A DNA stretch of 64,000 bases from Saccopteryx bilineata (lineage: Eukaryota; Chordata; Mammalia; Chiroptera; Emballonuridae), in assembly GCF_036850765.1 (NCBI RefSeq), contig NC_089491.1:130502266-130566265 (forward strand). Direction: 5' to 3'. A program made the position numbers and the translations under genes. Below the pieces are notes generated by a model. That model ran no database searches. It was not told the origin of the DNA and saw only the letters and a list, made by a program, of their open reading frames with translations. This document shows, piece by piece, positions 23,548-33,180 of this stretch (position 1 is the first letter of the stretch; each line of letters begins with the position of its first letter).

Positions 23548-23846
23548 GTTTGTTTTCAGCGGAGGAACAGACAGGGACAGACAGACAGAAAGGGAGAGAG
23601 ATAAGAAGCATCAACTCATAGTTGTGGCACCTTAGTTGTTCATTGATTGCTTTCTCATATGTGCCTTGACCAGGGGCTCCAACTGAGTCAGTGACCCTTT
23701 GCTCAAGCCAGCAATCTTGGGCTTTACGCCAGCGACCCCACTCTCGAGCTGAATTAACCCATGCTCAAGCCACAGCCTCAGGGTTTCTCCGGGTCCTCTG
23801 CATCCCAGTCCGACGCTCTATCCATTGTGCCACTGCCTGGTCAGGC
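23548..23846 (-). mobile_element. VES-like SINE
   Basis: GACAGACAGACAGAAAGGG tail side, GAGAAGCATCAACTCA-like block, head side CGCTCTATCCATTGTGCCACT and GCCTGGTCAGGC. Confidence 0.85.
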
Positions 23847-23974
23847 TGCATTTTATTTTTCAATGCATAGTATTTTGGCACTAGAAAAAGAAAAAGAAGA
23901 TATTTGTGTCAAGGGCAGCTACAGGACAATAGAAAAAAAAGAAAAGTTACCATGGATGTTTTGTTGCTTTTTGT

Positions 23975-24341
23975 ATTGTTTTATTTTATTTTATTTTCCA
24001 GTGAGAGAGAGGAACAGACAAACAGGAAGGGAGAGAGATGAGAAGCATCAATTTTTCATTGCAGCACCTTAGTTTTTCATTGATTGCTTTCTCATATGTG
24101 CCTTGACTGGGGGGCTACAGCCAAGCCAGTGACCACTTTCTCAAGCCAGCAACCTTGGGTTCAAGCCAGTGACCTTTGGGCTCAAGCCAGCAACCATGTC
24201 TATGATCCTAAGCTCAAGCCTCCAACCCCATGCTCAAGATGGTGAGCCCCTGCTCAAGACAGTGACCTCAGGATTTCGAACCTGGATCCTCAGCATCTTA
24301 AATCAATGCTCTATCCACTGTGTCACTGCCTGGTCAGCTGA
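23975..24341 (-). mobile_element. VES-like SINE
   Basis: Same layout as the preceding copy. The run of CAAGCCAG phrases is longer, and the head ends CACTGCCTGGTCAGC. Confidence 0.85.
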
Positions 24342-24447
24342 CCATAGGTGTTTTATGGTGATCTCGGAGGTGACTTTCATGCCCTTAAAAGATTGTTCAA
24401 GGCCTTTTCTAATTTTCTTCATACTTTAAATTACAATTTAAAAAGCT

Positions 24448-24892
24448 TTGTTCTTTTTGTGTGTGTGTGTGTGTGAAAGAGACAGAGAAAAGGACAGATA
24501 GGGAAAGACAGACAGGAAGGGAGAGAAATGAAAAGCATCAATTCTTCATTGAGGCTCCTTAGCCTCCTTAGTTGTTCATTGATTGCATTCTCATATGTAC
24601 ATTGATGGGGTGGGGGTGCTACCGCAGAGTGAGTGACCCCTTGCTCAAGCCAGCCACCTTGGGTTCAAGCCAGCAACCTTGGACTTCAAGCCAGCAATCT
24701 TTGGGCTCAAGCCAACGACCATGGGGTCATGTCTATGGTCCCATGCTAAAGCCAGCAACTCTGTAATCAAGCTGGTGAGCCCCTGCTTAAGCCAGATAAG
24801 CCCACGCTCAAGCTGGCGACTTCGGTTTCAGACCTGAGTCCTCTGCATCCCAGTCCAACACTCTATCCACTGTGCCACTGCCTGGTCAGGCA
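24448..24892 (-). mobile_element. VES-like SINE, long
   Basis: Third minus-strand copy in this interval. A short (GT)n tract at 24459-24474 marks the tail side. The CAAGCCAGC unit repeats several times, and the head ends GCCTGGTCAGGC. Confidence 0.85.
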
Positions 24893-25083
24893 GCTTAGTT
24901 CTTTCTTAAGATTTCAACTTTTAAATCTTATTGTATTTATATATCTAGAAAAGTTTAATCATTACTTTTAATAGAGTATTTACAACTTAATTAAATAATC
25001 TTTTAAACATTTAAAATTGAATTGATAATTTTACTATTGTAATATTTGTGCTTAGTTGTCTGGTTATCAAACAAACTTTATTA

Positions 25084-25413
25084 CCATATTTCCCCAGGTA
25101 TAAACCAATCTCATGTATAAGACACACCTTAATTTGGGGGCCCAAAATTTGAAAAAAAAAGGTATTACATAAAGTTATTGAACTCAAGTTTTATTTATCA
25201 TAAAACTCATACAACTCCTCCTCATTATCAAAACTCTCATCCATTAGCTTTTCTTCATCTGTGTCTGATGACAAATCACTGTCTTCATATATTGCCCCAT
25301 CCTCAGTTCCATCTATGGCATTTGAAATGCTACAACCACTGTATAAGACACACCCAGTTTTTAGACCCCAAATTTTTCAGAAAAGAGTACATCTTATACA
25401 TTGGGAAATACGG
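25084..25413 (+). mobile_element. 330-bp TA-flanked MITE (family C)
   Basis: Left end CCATATTTCCCCAGG; right end read inward CCGTATTTCCCAATG, both followed by GTATAA. Inside each end is a TATAAGACACACC-like phrase. TA flanks both sides (25082-25083, 25414-25415). The ends resemble the element at 46236-46577. Confidence 0.75.
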
Positions 25414-25516
25414 TATATACTTAATTTATACATAATTCTTATATATGTACTAAATTAAATTTACAGATAAAATGGTTAAACTTGGGCCCTTTTAATTATC
25501 TCATTATTGCTTATAA

Positions 25517-25537
25517 CACTGGGGAACAAAATTTTTG
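25517..25537 (+). repeat. Left terminal inverted repeat
   Basis: About 20 bp starting CACTGGGGAACAAA, inverted at 27802-27822. Just inside, both ends continue with a GTTGYAT phrase, so similarity may extend past the core. Confidence 0.85.
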
Positions 25538-25861
25538 TTGTATCCACAAAAACATTTGTTCTTACCTAATTCAAATGAGCTGATCTCAAATCTGACATTA
25601 GTTTTTCTCTGTAAGCTAAAGTTTTTTTTGCAATTCAAGATTTTAGGTTTTCATCTTATTGTAAAATTTTCAACATTTAGTTTAACATAACGAAGTAGAA
25701 TGTCTTCTTGGGCATCATCTTTGTGAAAATATAATAATTCACATAATACAGTAAATACACTAATACACTAAAAGATATGATTGCATCAGAATTTGTCTAC
25801 AATTTTGAAATAGAACATATTAAAACACTTATTTTAATCATAAAATTTGTGCAAAACTTAT

Positions 25862-27500
25862 TTAAATTCTATTCAGGCAAAAATTTGTGTTTGTAGCTCT
25901 TGAGTTTGTGTACTTGTTGAGGACAATCTCATTTGATGCTCCAGCAGTAGTCTGCTCATCACTAACAGCTCCAAGATTTTCAGGAAACTTATCAAGGTGA
26001 CTGTTCAAGAAGTGAATCTTAACGCTCATGTTACATCCAATGTTGCAGAAAGCCAACAGCATTCTTTGAACCAGAAGTTCACAGTTTTCTGCTTGTTGCC
26101 AAGGAAGTTCTTTGTAACTGCCACAAAAGACTGTCATGTTGCTTTCTCCTTCTTATTCATCTTCCTGGCAAATTCTTCATCACATATGAGGGTTCAAATT
26201 TAAGGTTCATCAAATACACCTGCTCTTATCTTCTCAAAAAACAAGGCAGGAAAAGCAGAAATAATATGTTGAAAGCATTCACTTTCTCAATTCAAAGCCT
26301 TGCTTCATTAAGCCAAGTTTGATGTGAAGTGGGGGGAAAATGATCCTGTCTTGAATAACTATAGGTTCATTCACAATATTTTGCATCCCTACTTTCAGAG
26401 CTTCACGTTTTGGCCACTCCTTCTGTGTCCAGTGTTTCTCCCAAGCTCGGCTGTCCCACAAATACAGAAAGCAAGGATACTTCGTGAAAACTCTCTGTTG
26501 TCCTAGCAGAAAATTTACCATTTTAAGATCCACACAAATGATCCAGTTATGCTCCTCATACTTCAGAAAGTCAAGGACAATTTTTCTGTCATTATAATCT
26601 TCTCGCAGATGAGTTGAATAACCAATTGGAACTGCTGCATAAACATTACTGTTGTGTAGGAGAACACATTTCAGACTCCTTTTAGAGCTGTCAAGAAATA
26701 GCCGCCATTCTATTGGACTGTAAGTGGTAACACCTAGCTGGTTGAGAAGACTACTGATACCATGACAGTAAACAAAATATTTGTCTTCGGAAAGAAAGTC
26801 CACAAAAATTTGTTCACGCTTCCTGAAATGAGATACTTTAGCTGACCAGTGAAGTACATTCTTTTCTTGAAGCCTGGAAGCTAATAACTCAGCTGCTTTC
26901 TTTGATAGGCCCAAATCTCTTACTAAGTCATTCAATCCGGGTTGGCTAAACTGCTGAGGAGTTAATGACTGCTTGGCATCAGAAGACCCTTCAGATTCTA
27001 CAACCTTTTATTTCCTCATGCATCTTATCAAAATACACTTGATCACTATGTTCACTTTCTTTGTCCTTAGAAGAACTAAAACCATTGAAAACTGGAACTG
27101 GGAGTGTCTCAGAGCATGGGATAGGTCGTATTGCTGAAGGAATATTAGGATAAGTGATCATATGTCGTTTTTTCTGGCCGATGCCCTTTGTATGGATCAG
27201 ACAGAAATAACAGTCACTGCTGTGGTCCTTAGGTTCACACCAAATCATGGGAATACCAAAAGGCATTCCTTTGCGTTTTCCTTTTGTCCAGTCACGAAAC
27301 ATTTCCTCACAATTATGACACACAGTATGAGGAGTCCAATTCTTGTCTTAATCACCAAGGGGAACTTGAAAATAGGCAATATATGCACGTGTCACAAATG
27401 ATGAAATATTACGCCTTTGACGTTGAAGTGTGTAACAGCCACATATATAACAGAAGGTGTCAGGACTATTCTTACATTTACACCTACTCGAAGAAGCCAT
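25862..27500 (-). pseudogene. Broken transposase-like gene, arthropod-type family
   Basis: A start ATG is at 27500 on the minus strand. The N-terminal part has a cysteine-rich segment (CKCKNSPDTFCYICGC) and later CHNCEEMF and DCYFCL, which could bind zinc. One in-frame TAA falls near 27350, then the frame runs open to 26991. A frameshift near 26990 leads to the 218-codon block 26935-26279, with DLVRDLGLSKKAAELL, FLDSSKRSLK, DLKMVNFLLGQQ, LWDSRAWEKHW and PPLHIKLGLMKQ. Around 26279-26140 coding is scrambled or partly deleted. The tail block, 26137-25862, has NIGCNMSVKIHFLNSHL and PENLGAVSDEQ. I recall this motif order from uncharacterised arthropod and Hydra proteins. The acidic residues in FLDSS and DLK could be catalytic, but that is a guess. 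This copy is not functional. Confidence 0.75.
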
Positions 27501-27801
27501 GATTCAATCTTAAAACAAAATAAGAAGGTGTTTTTATCAGATAACAATTTTTTACATTTAAAAACTACAATTATGTAAAAGTGATGTTTGTAAAACATTA
27601 ATTGCCTTGTGGTTATGTTCAATCCAAGAGTCGTTGCCCTTTAACTCCAATTTAAAAACCAATGAATGCCATTAACTAACAAAAAGAAATTAAAATTGCA
27701 TAGAAACTAGAGCATGCACCAAAAAATGAATTTCAGATTTGGAATCAGCAATGCAGAAATATAAAGAAAAAGTTCTAAAACCTTATGCAACAGAAAATTA
27801 A

Positions 27802-27822
27802 AAAAAAATTTGTTCCCCAGTG
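27802..27822 (-). repeat. Right terminal inverted repeat
   Basis: It ends TTTGTTCCCCAGTG on the plus strand, the exact inverse of the first 14 bases of the left end. TAA follows immediately. Confidence 0.85.
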
Positions 27823-28136
27823 TAATCTAAGAAAAATTATCTTATTCCTCTGAGGTCTAAATTAATTAACTTATTCTAAATTGGAATCACAACTTGACAG
27901 ATACCTTAATATACCAAAGTCTTAAATATTTCAAGTACTTAAAATATCAGATATATACATTCAATAAAATATTAAATATATGTTAAATTTTAAACTTAAC
28001 ATGCAAATAATTTGGGATTTTTTTTTACTTTATCATTTCTTTATTTAATTATAAGCCTTTCCAATGGGGAAATAACAATGGCAGAACAAAACGTACTTGA
28101 TGTTTGCCCTAATTCACTGTTTCCTATTGTATAGAG

Positions 28137-28467
28137 CAGGGGTCCCCAAACTATGGCCTGCGGGCCACATGCAGCCCCCTGAGGCCATTTATCCGGCCTC
28201 CACCGCACTTCCGGAAGGGACCCTCTTTCATTGGTGGTCAGTGAGAGGAGCATAGTTCCCATTGAAATACTGGTCAGTTTGTTGATTTAAATTTACTTGT
28301 TCTTTATTTTAAATATTGTATTTGTTCCCGTTTTGTTTTTTTTACTTTAAAATAAGATATGTGCTGTGTGCATAGGGATTTGTTCATAGTTTTTTTTATA
28401 GTCCAGCCCTCCAACGGTCTGAGGGGCAGTGAACTGGCCCCCTGTGTACAAAATTTGGGGACCTCTG
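28137..28467 (+). mobile_element. 331-bp non-autonomous hAT element
   Basis: Ends CAGGGGTCCCCAAAC and, read inward from the right, CAGAGGTCCCCAAA. The 8-bp target-site duplication is GTATAGAG on the left and GTGTAGAG on the right, one mismatch. Inside is GCCTGCGGGCCACATGCAGCC. Confidence 0.88.
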
Positions 28468-28599
28468 GTGTAGAGAAAGCTGCTTTCCAGGTTTCAGGAC
28501 TTGATTATCTTACTTAAGCCTAAAGGGGCTCCTGGAGCCTGAATCTATTCATAGTGGTCATAACAGGGACCTATAACTTTCAAAAAGAGTAAGTGTCAC

Positions 28600-28905
28600 C
28601 TGACCAGGCAGTGGTGCAGTGCATAGATCGTTGGCCTGGGACGCAGAGGACCCAGGTTCAAAACCCTGAGGTGACCAGCTTTGAGCACAGGCTCACCAGC
28701 TTGAGTATGGGGTTGCTGGCTTGACCAAGGGATCACTTGCTCTGCTGTAGCAGCCCAGTCAAAGCACATATGAGAAAGCAATCAATGAACAACTAAGGTG
28801 CCTCAAGGACAAATTGATGCTTCTCATCTCTCTCCCTTCCTTTCTGTCTATCTTTGTCTGGCTCTCTCTCTCTGTCTCTCTCACTTAAAAAAAAAAAAAA
28901 AAAGA
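28600..28905 (+). mobile_element. VES-like SINE
   Basis: Starts CACCTGACCAGGCAGTGG, has GCACATATGAGAAAGCAATC, and ends in a CT-rich stretch and an A-tail of about 19 bases. Confidence 0.85.
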
Positions 28906-29108
28906 GTGTGTCATACATCATGTCCCTGAATTTAAATCACATCATTACCTAATTCTCCCCTCTGTTAATGGAAATTTATAACTCCACTAAAATTATAACT
29001 GACTCTTGCATTTCTTAACATGTTGTATGGATTGCATACTATCCTGGACAATAAGACTATTTTTTAACATGCAGTATTTTAAGGTTAGTTACCTTAACCC
29101 AAAAGTGA

Positions 29109-29491
29109 TGGCCCTGGCCGGTTGGCTCAGTGGTAGAGCGTCGGCCTGGCATGCAGGAGTCCCGGGTTCGATTCCCGGCCAGTGCACACAGGAGAAGCGC
29201 CCATCTGCTTCTCCACCCCTCCCCCTCTCCTTCCTCTCTGTCTCTCTCTTCCCCTCCCGCAGCCAAGGCTCCATTGGAGCAAAGTTGGCTGGGGTTCTGA
29301 GGATGGCTCTGTGGCCTTTGCCTCAGGCACTAGACTGGCTCTGGTTGCAACAGAGCAATGCCCCAGATGTGCAGAGCATCGCCCCCTGGTGGGCATGCCG
29401 GTGGATCCCGATTGGGCGCATGCGGGAGTCTGTCTGCCTCCCCGTTTCCAACATCAGAAAATAATTAATTAATTAATTAATTAATTTAATT
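29109..29491 (+). mobile_element. Rhin-1-like SINE
   Basis: Intact head with A box TGGCTCAGTGGTAGAGC and B box GGTTCGATTCC. The tail is an (ATTA)n tract. The target-site duplication AAAAGTGA lies at 29101-29108 and 29492-29499. Confidence 0.92.
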
Positions 29492-29727
29492 AAAAGTGAG
29501 TAAAATATAAATAAATGAAAGCACTTTTTTTATTTTGGTAACTTACTATTTTTATTATCATTTTTATTTTACTCAAATCAGCTGGTTTATATACATTTTA
29601 ACCCAACAGCAAAAATATGGAAGTAAACTTTATATCATTTATTTTTAAACCTTCATTCAGTGGTTAGGAAACAAGTTTTACAAGACTTTTTTTTTAAAGA
29701 AAAGATACATTTCAAAATGTGGTAGTG

Positions 29728-31097
29728 GTCAGAGTAATGGCGGGGTAGGAAGCGATACCGATAAATCTCCCCCAAAACTCAACAAGATCTTCAACCAGAA
29801 ACAGAAAAACCTATACTTGGAGCCTCCAGATGCTTCGCAATACACCCAAAGGTATGGTTGAGTGAAAAATTGGCTAAATATATAACCAAACCCCGAAGGA
29901 AATAGGGAGTAAGAAATGCTCCGCCTTCCTCACTAACCTAAACAGGGCAGCTTTCTCTGGTAACTGTAGAGAAAGTCTATGTTACCGGACAGAGTGGCAG
30001 AGCCAGAGGTCTTTGAGTGGGTAGAAAGCCCACCTGATTATGCTAGCAGCTCTGAATGACTGAGCCTTACCCAGAGCCCTGTGCTGAGTGGAAATAGAGT
30101 GGGGAGTTGCCAGCTCTTTGAGCCTCTTACTATCCAGGCAGAGGCAGCAGCAACCCCATAGCTGGATTATCAGGCTACTAATTGAGGAAGGAAAGACTAG
30201 GAGAAAGGCTCCAGGAACACGGACTCTCTCACTGTCAGAGCCTATAAATGCTAATGAACCTCGACTGCCAACGAGACTAAAGCACAATACATGACATTGC
30301 CATAGAGACTTATCAACTGCAAACCTCTACCTGAGCGTGCCAAAGGGGCAGAACCCGGGGTACAGAGTCACCGACCAGGAAGAGGGAGAGAAAAGAAAAA
30401 GCAAGAAGATAACCTCTCAAAATCAAGAATAATCTGCAGACTTTATAACCTATCCCATTTTATTATATTTGTTCGTTTGTTTCTCTTATCTTCATTCTTG
30501 ATACTTTTTTTCCTCCTCCAATTTGGCCGATTAACTCTCTGCCGGTCTTACTCTCTCCTCTCCTTGAACTACACTACCCATAAGTGTTACATCTCCCATT
30601 ATCTTTTCTCTTCTCTTCCTTTCTCTCTATGAGGGTTGCACTCCAAAACTCTTAACTCTCTCTCTCTCTCTCTCTCCTTTCTTTTTTCTTCTTTTAGTGG
30701 TTCCCTCTTTTTTTCTCTCTCTCTTTCTTTTCTCCCTCTATATTAGTTTCTTCCTTTCTCCTTTACATCTCCTCTCATTCAAACCTCAATAACAAACAAA
30801 TTCTCTTATCTGGGACTCAAACTTATGTTTGTGGCATTTTGGGGGGTTTTTACTTCACCTTTTTAACTCACTAGCAGTGCTCCCATCCCTGGCTCTCCAT
30901 ATTATCTAGTTCTAGTTCCACTAAATACAATAGTAATTTTTTAATTTGTCCCCCATTTTTCCGTTTTCCTCTTATTCCTCTCATCATAACTCTTAGACAA
31001 CCAACACCTAAAAGCAAATCATTTCATTCTTGACCCAAATTTTTTCCTTATTGGCTTTTTGTGGGTCCATACGCTCTTTTTTTTTCTTTTTTCTTTT

Positions 31098-31135
<38 letters not shown>

Positions 31136-31434
31136 CCCTTTATTACTTTTCCCCAATTCAGGCCCTCCATCACAGGCATTGTTTGTTATAATTCACAGTT
31201 CACCACAAGATTTTCTCAAGAAAGAGGGGAGAGGAGAGGAGAGGAAAAAAGGAGGGGGGGAATAATTTCCTTTTTTTTTAATTTTTATTTTATTTTATTT
31301 TTCTTTACTTCATTATTAATTTTTTTTAAAAAACAACTCTTCGATTTTTTATTTTTTTATTATTATTTTTTATTTTTTTTAACTTTTTATTCTTTATTAA
31401 ATCTCATTAATACTATCAACAAAACCACCCTCAG
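29728..31434 (+). promoter_or_regulatory. L1 no. 1 5' UTR / internal promoter region
   Basis: The first bases include AATGGCGGGG, which resembles a YY1 site as found at L1 starts. 30440-31400 is strongly pyrimidine-rich on the plus strand and holds a T run of more than 40 at about 31089-31133. Similarity to the second L1's 5' UTR is clear from about 30040 onward and in the first 100 bases, but not in between. Confidence 0.65.
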
Positions 31435-32877
31435 ATGCCATTAAGGAAGAGAAAATCGAATATCATGGATACAAAAGAAAGAGAGGTAACACAGCTAGAT
31501 GAGGAAAAATCTATGGAGAAAAAATTTAATATATTGGAAACCTTGGAGCTAATTGACAGAGAATTCAAGATAGAAATCCTAAAAATCCTCCAAGATATAC
31601 AAGAAAATACAGAAAGGCAATTTAGGGAGCTCAGAAAACAACTCAATGAACACAAAGAATATATGTCCAAGGAAATTGAAACTATAAAAACAAATCAAAC
31701 AGAGATGAAAAACTCAATTCACAAGCTGAAAAACGAAGTAACAAGCTTAGCTAATAGAACAGGTCAGATAGAAGAGAGGGTTAGTGAAATAGAAGACAAG
31801 CAACTTGAGGCACAACAGAGAGAAGAAGAAAGAGACTCAAAAATTAAAAAAAATGAGATAGCCCTACAAGAATTATCTGACTCCATCAAAAAGAATAACA
31901 TAAGAATAATAGGTATATCAGAGGGAGAAGAGAGAGAAAATGGAATGGAGAACATACTCAAACAAATAATAGATGAGAACTTCCCAAGCCTGTGGAAAGA
32001 ACTAAAGCCTCAAGTTCAAGAAGCAAACAAGGCCCTGGCCGGTTGGCTCAGCGGTAGAGCATTGGCCTAGCGTGCGGAGGACCCGAATTCGATTCCCGGC
32101 CAGGGCACATAGGAGAAGCGCCCATTTGCTTCTCCACCCCTCCGCCGCGCTTTCCTCTCTGTCTCTCTCTTCCCCTCCCGCAGCCAAGGCTCCATTGGAG
32201 CAAAGATGGCCCGGGCGCTGGGGATGGCTCTGTGGCCTCTGCCTCAGGCGCTAGAGTGGCTCTGGTCGCAATATGGTGACGCCCAGGATGGGCAGAGCAT
32301 CGCCCCCTGGTGTGCAGAGCTTCGCCCCTGGTGGGTGTGCCGGGTGGATCCCGGTCGGGTGCATGCGGGAGTCTGTCTGACTGTCTCTCCCTGTTTCCAG
32401 CTTCAGAAAATAAAAATAAATAAATAAATAAATAAATAAAAAGAAGCAAACAGAACTCCGAGTTTTCTTAACCCCAACAAACCTACTCCAAGGCATATCA
32501 TAATGAAATTGACACAAACCAACAGCAAAGAAAAAATTCTCAAGGCAGCCAGGGAAAATAAGAATACAACATATAAAGGAAGGCCCATTAGATTATCAGC
32601 AGATTTCTCAGCAGAAACTCTACAAGCTAGAAGAGAGTGGACCCCAATATTTAAAGTCCTGAAAGAGAGGAACTTTCAGCCATGAATACTATACCCATCA
32701 AAGCTATCCTTCAAATATGAAGGAGAAATAAAAACATTCACAGATACAGAAAAGATGAGGGAATTTATCATCAGAAAACCCCCACTCCAGGAATTATTAA
32801 AGGGGGTTCTCCAATCAGATACAAAGAACAAAAAAAAAACAGAGCCACAAGTAAAAGCTCCAAGAAGAAGACAATAA
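31435..32877 (+). pseudogene. L1 ORF1 protein, broken by a SINE and a stop
   Basis: The ATG at 31435 begins MPLRKRKSNIMDTKEREVTQ. The N-terminal two thirds is rich in E, K, Q and regularly spaced L and I, the coiled coil by which ORF1p trimerises. It is followed by the RNA-binding part (IRIIGISEGEE, ENFPSLWKEL). A Rhin-1-like SINE occupies 32030-32440. Skipping it and one copy of its 12-bp duplication keeps the reading frame exactly, giving 339 codons plus a stop, close to the usual 338. One TGA at 32683-32685 truncates the C-terminal domain where the other L1 has AGA. ORF1p is the nucleic-acid chaperone of the L1 particle. This copy cannot make full-length protein. Confidence 0.9.
32030..32440 (+). 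mobile_element. Young Rhin-1-like SINE inside L1 ORF1
   Basis: A perfect 12-bp target-site duplication, AAGAAGCAAACA, lies at 32018-32029 and 32441-32452. The other L1 has the uninterrupted target at the matching site near 57265. A and B boxes are present, and the tail is (AAAT)n. It belongs to the subtype with the CCCATTTGCTTCTCC block and an extra GCAGAGC-CGCCCC repeat unit. Confidence 0.95.
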
Positions 32878-33180
32878 AACCAAATTTAAACTGTGACAAC
32901 AACAAAAAGAAAGAGGGGGAGAAGATGGAGATTAACAGTAGCAAAGGACGATGGAGTGCAAAAGTACTCACAAAATAGTTCGCTACAATGAACAGGGTAG
33001 GGACCCTTTTCATTACTCAAAGGTAACCACCATTGAAAAAACCACCACAGAAGCACATGAGATAAAAGAGATAGCAACAGAGGAAAGATGTATGGAATAC
33101 AACCAAATAAAAACAAAAGATAGAAAAACGAAAGAGAAGGATCAAACAAGACTCAAAACTAACAGAAAGCAAGATATAAA

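Larger units (their letters stand above)
25517..27822 (-). mobile_element. 2.3-kb DNA transposon with arthropod-like protein
   Basis: The left end reads CACTGGGGAACAAAATTTTT and the right end, read inward, CACTGGGGAACAAATTTTTT. Both ends are flanked by TAA (25514-25516 and 27823-27825), a possible 3-bp target-site duplication. CACTG termini with a 3-bp duplication would suit the CACTA/CMC group, but this is inference. The interior carries a broken minus-strand gene whose protein resembles an uncharacterised family I recall from arthropod and cnidarian genomes. Confidence 0.85.

Noticed and set aside
23548..24892. CRISPR-like regular repeats of CAAGCCAG phrases
   Set aside because: Spacing is irregular, units are degenerate, and the context is a vertebrate SINE.
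29109..29200. Possible tRNA gene (A and B boxes)
   Set aside because: The promoter boxes belong to the SINE head. The sequence does not fold as a full cloverleaf and is followed by SINE body and duplicated target site.
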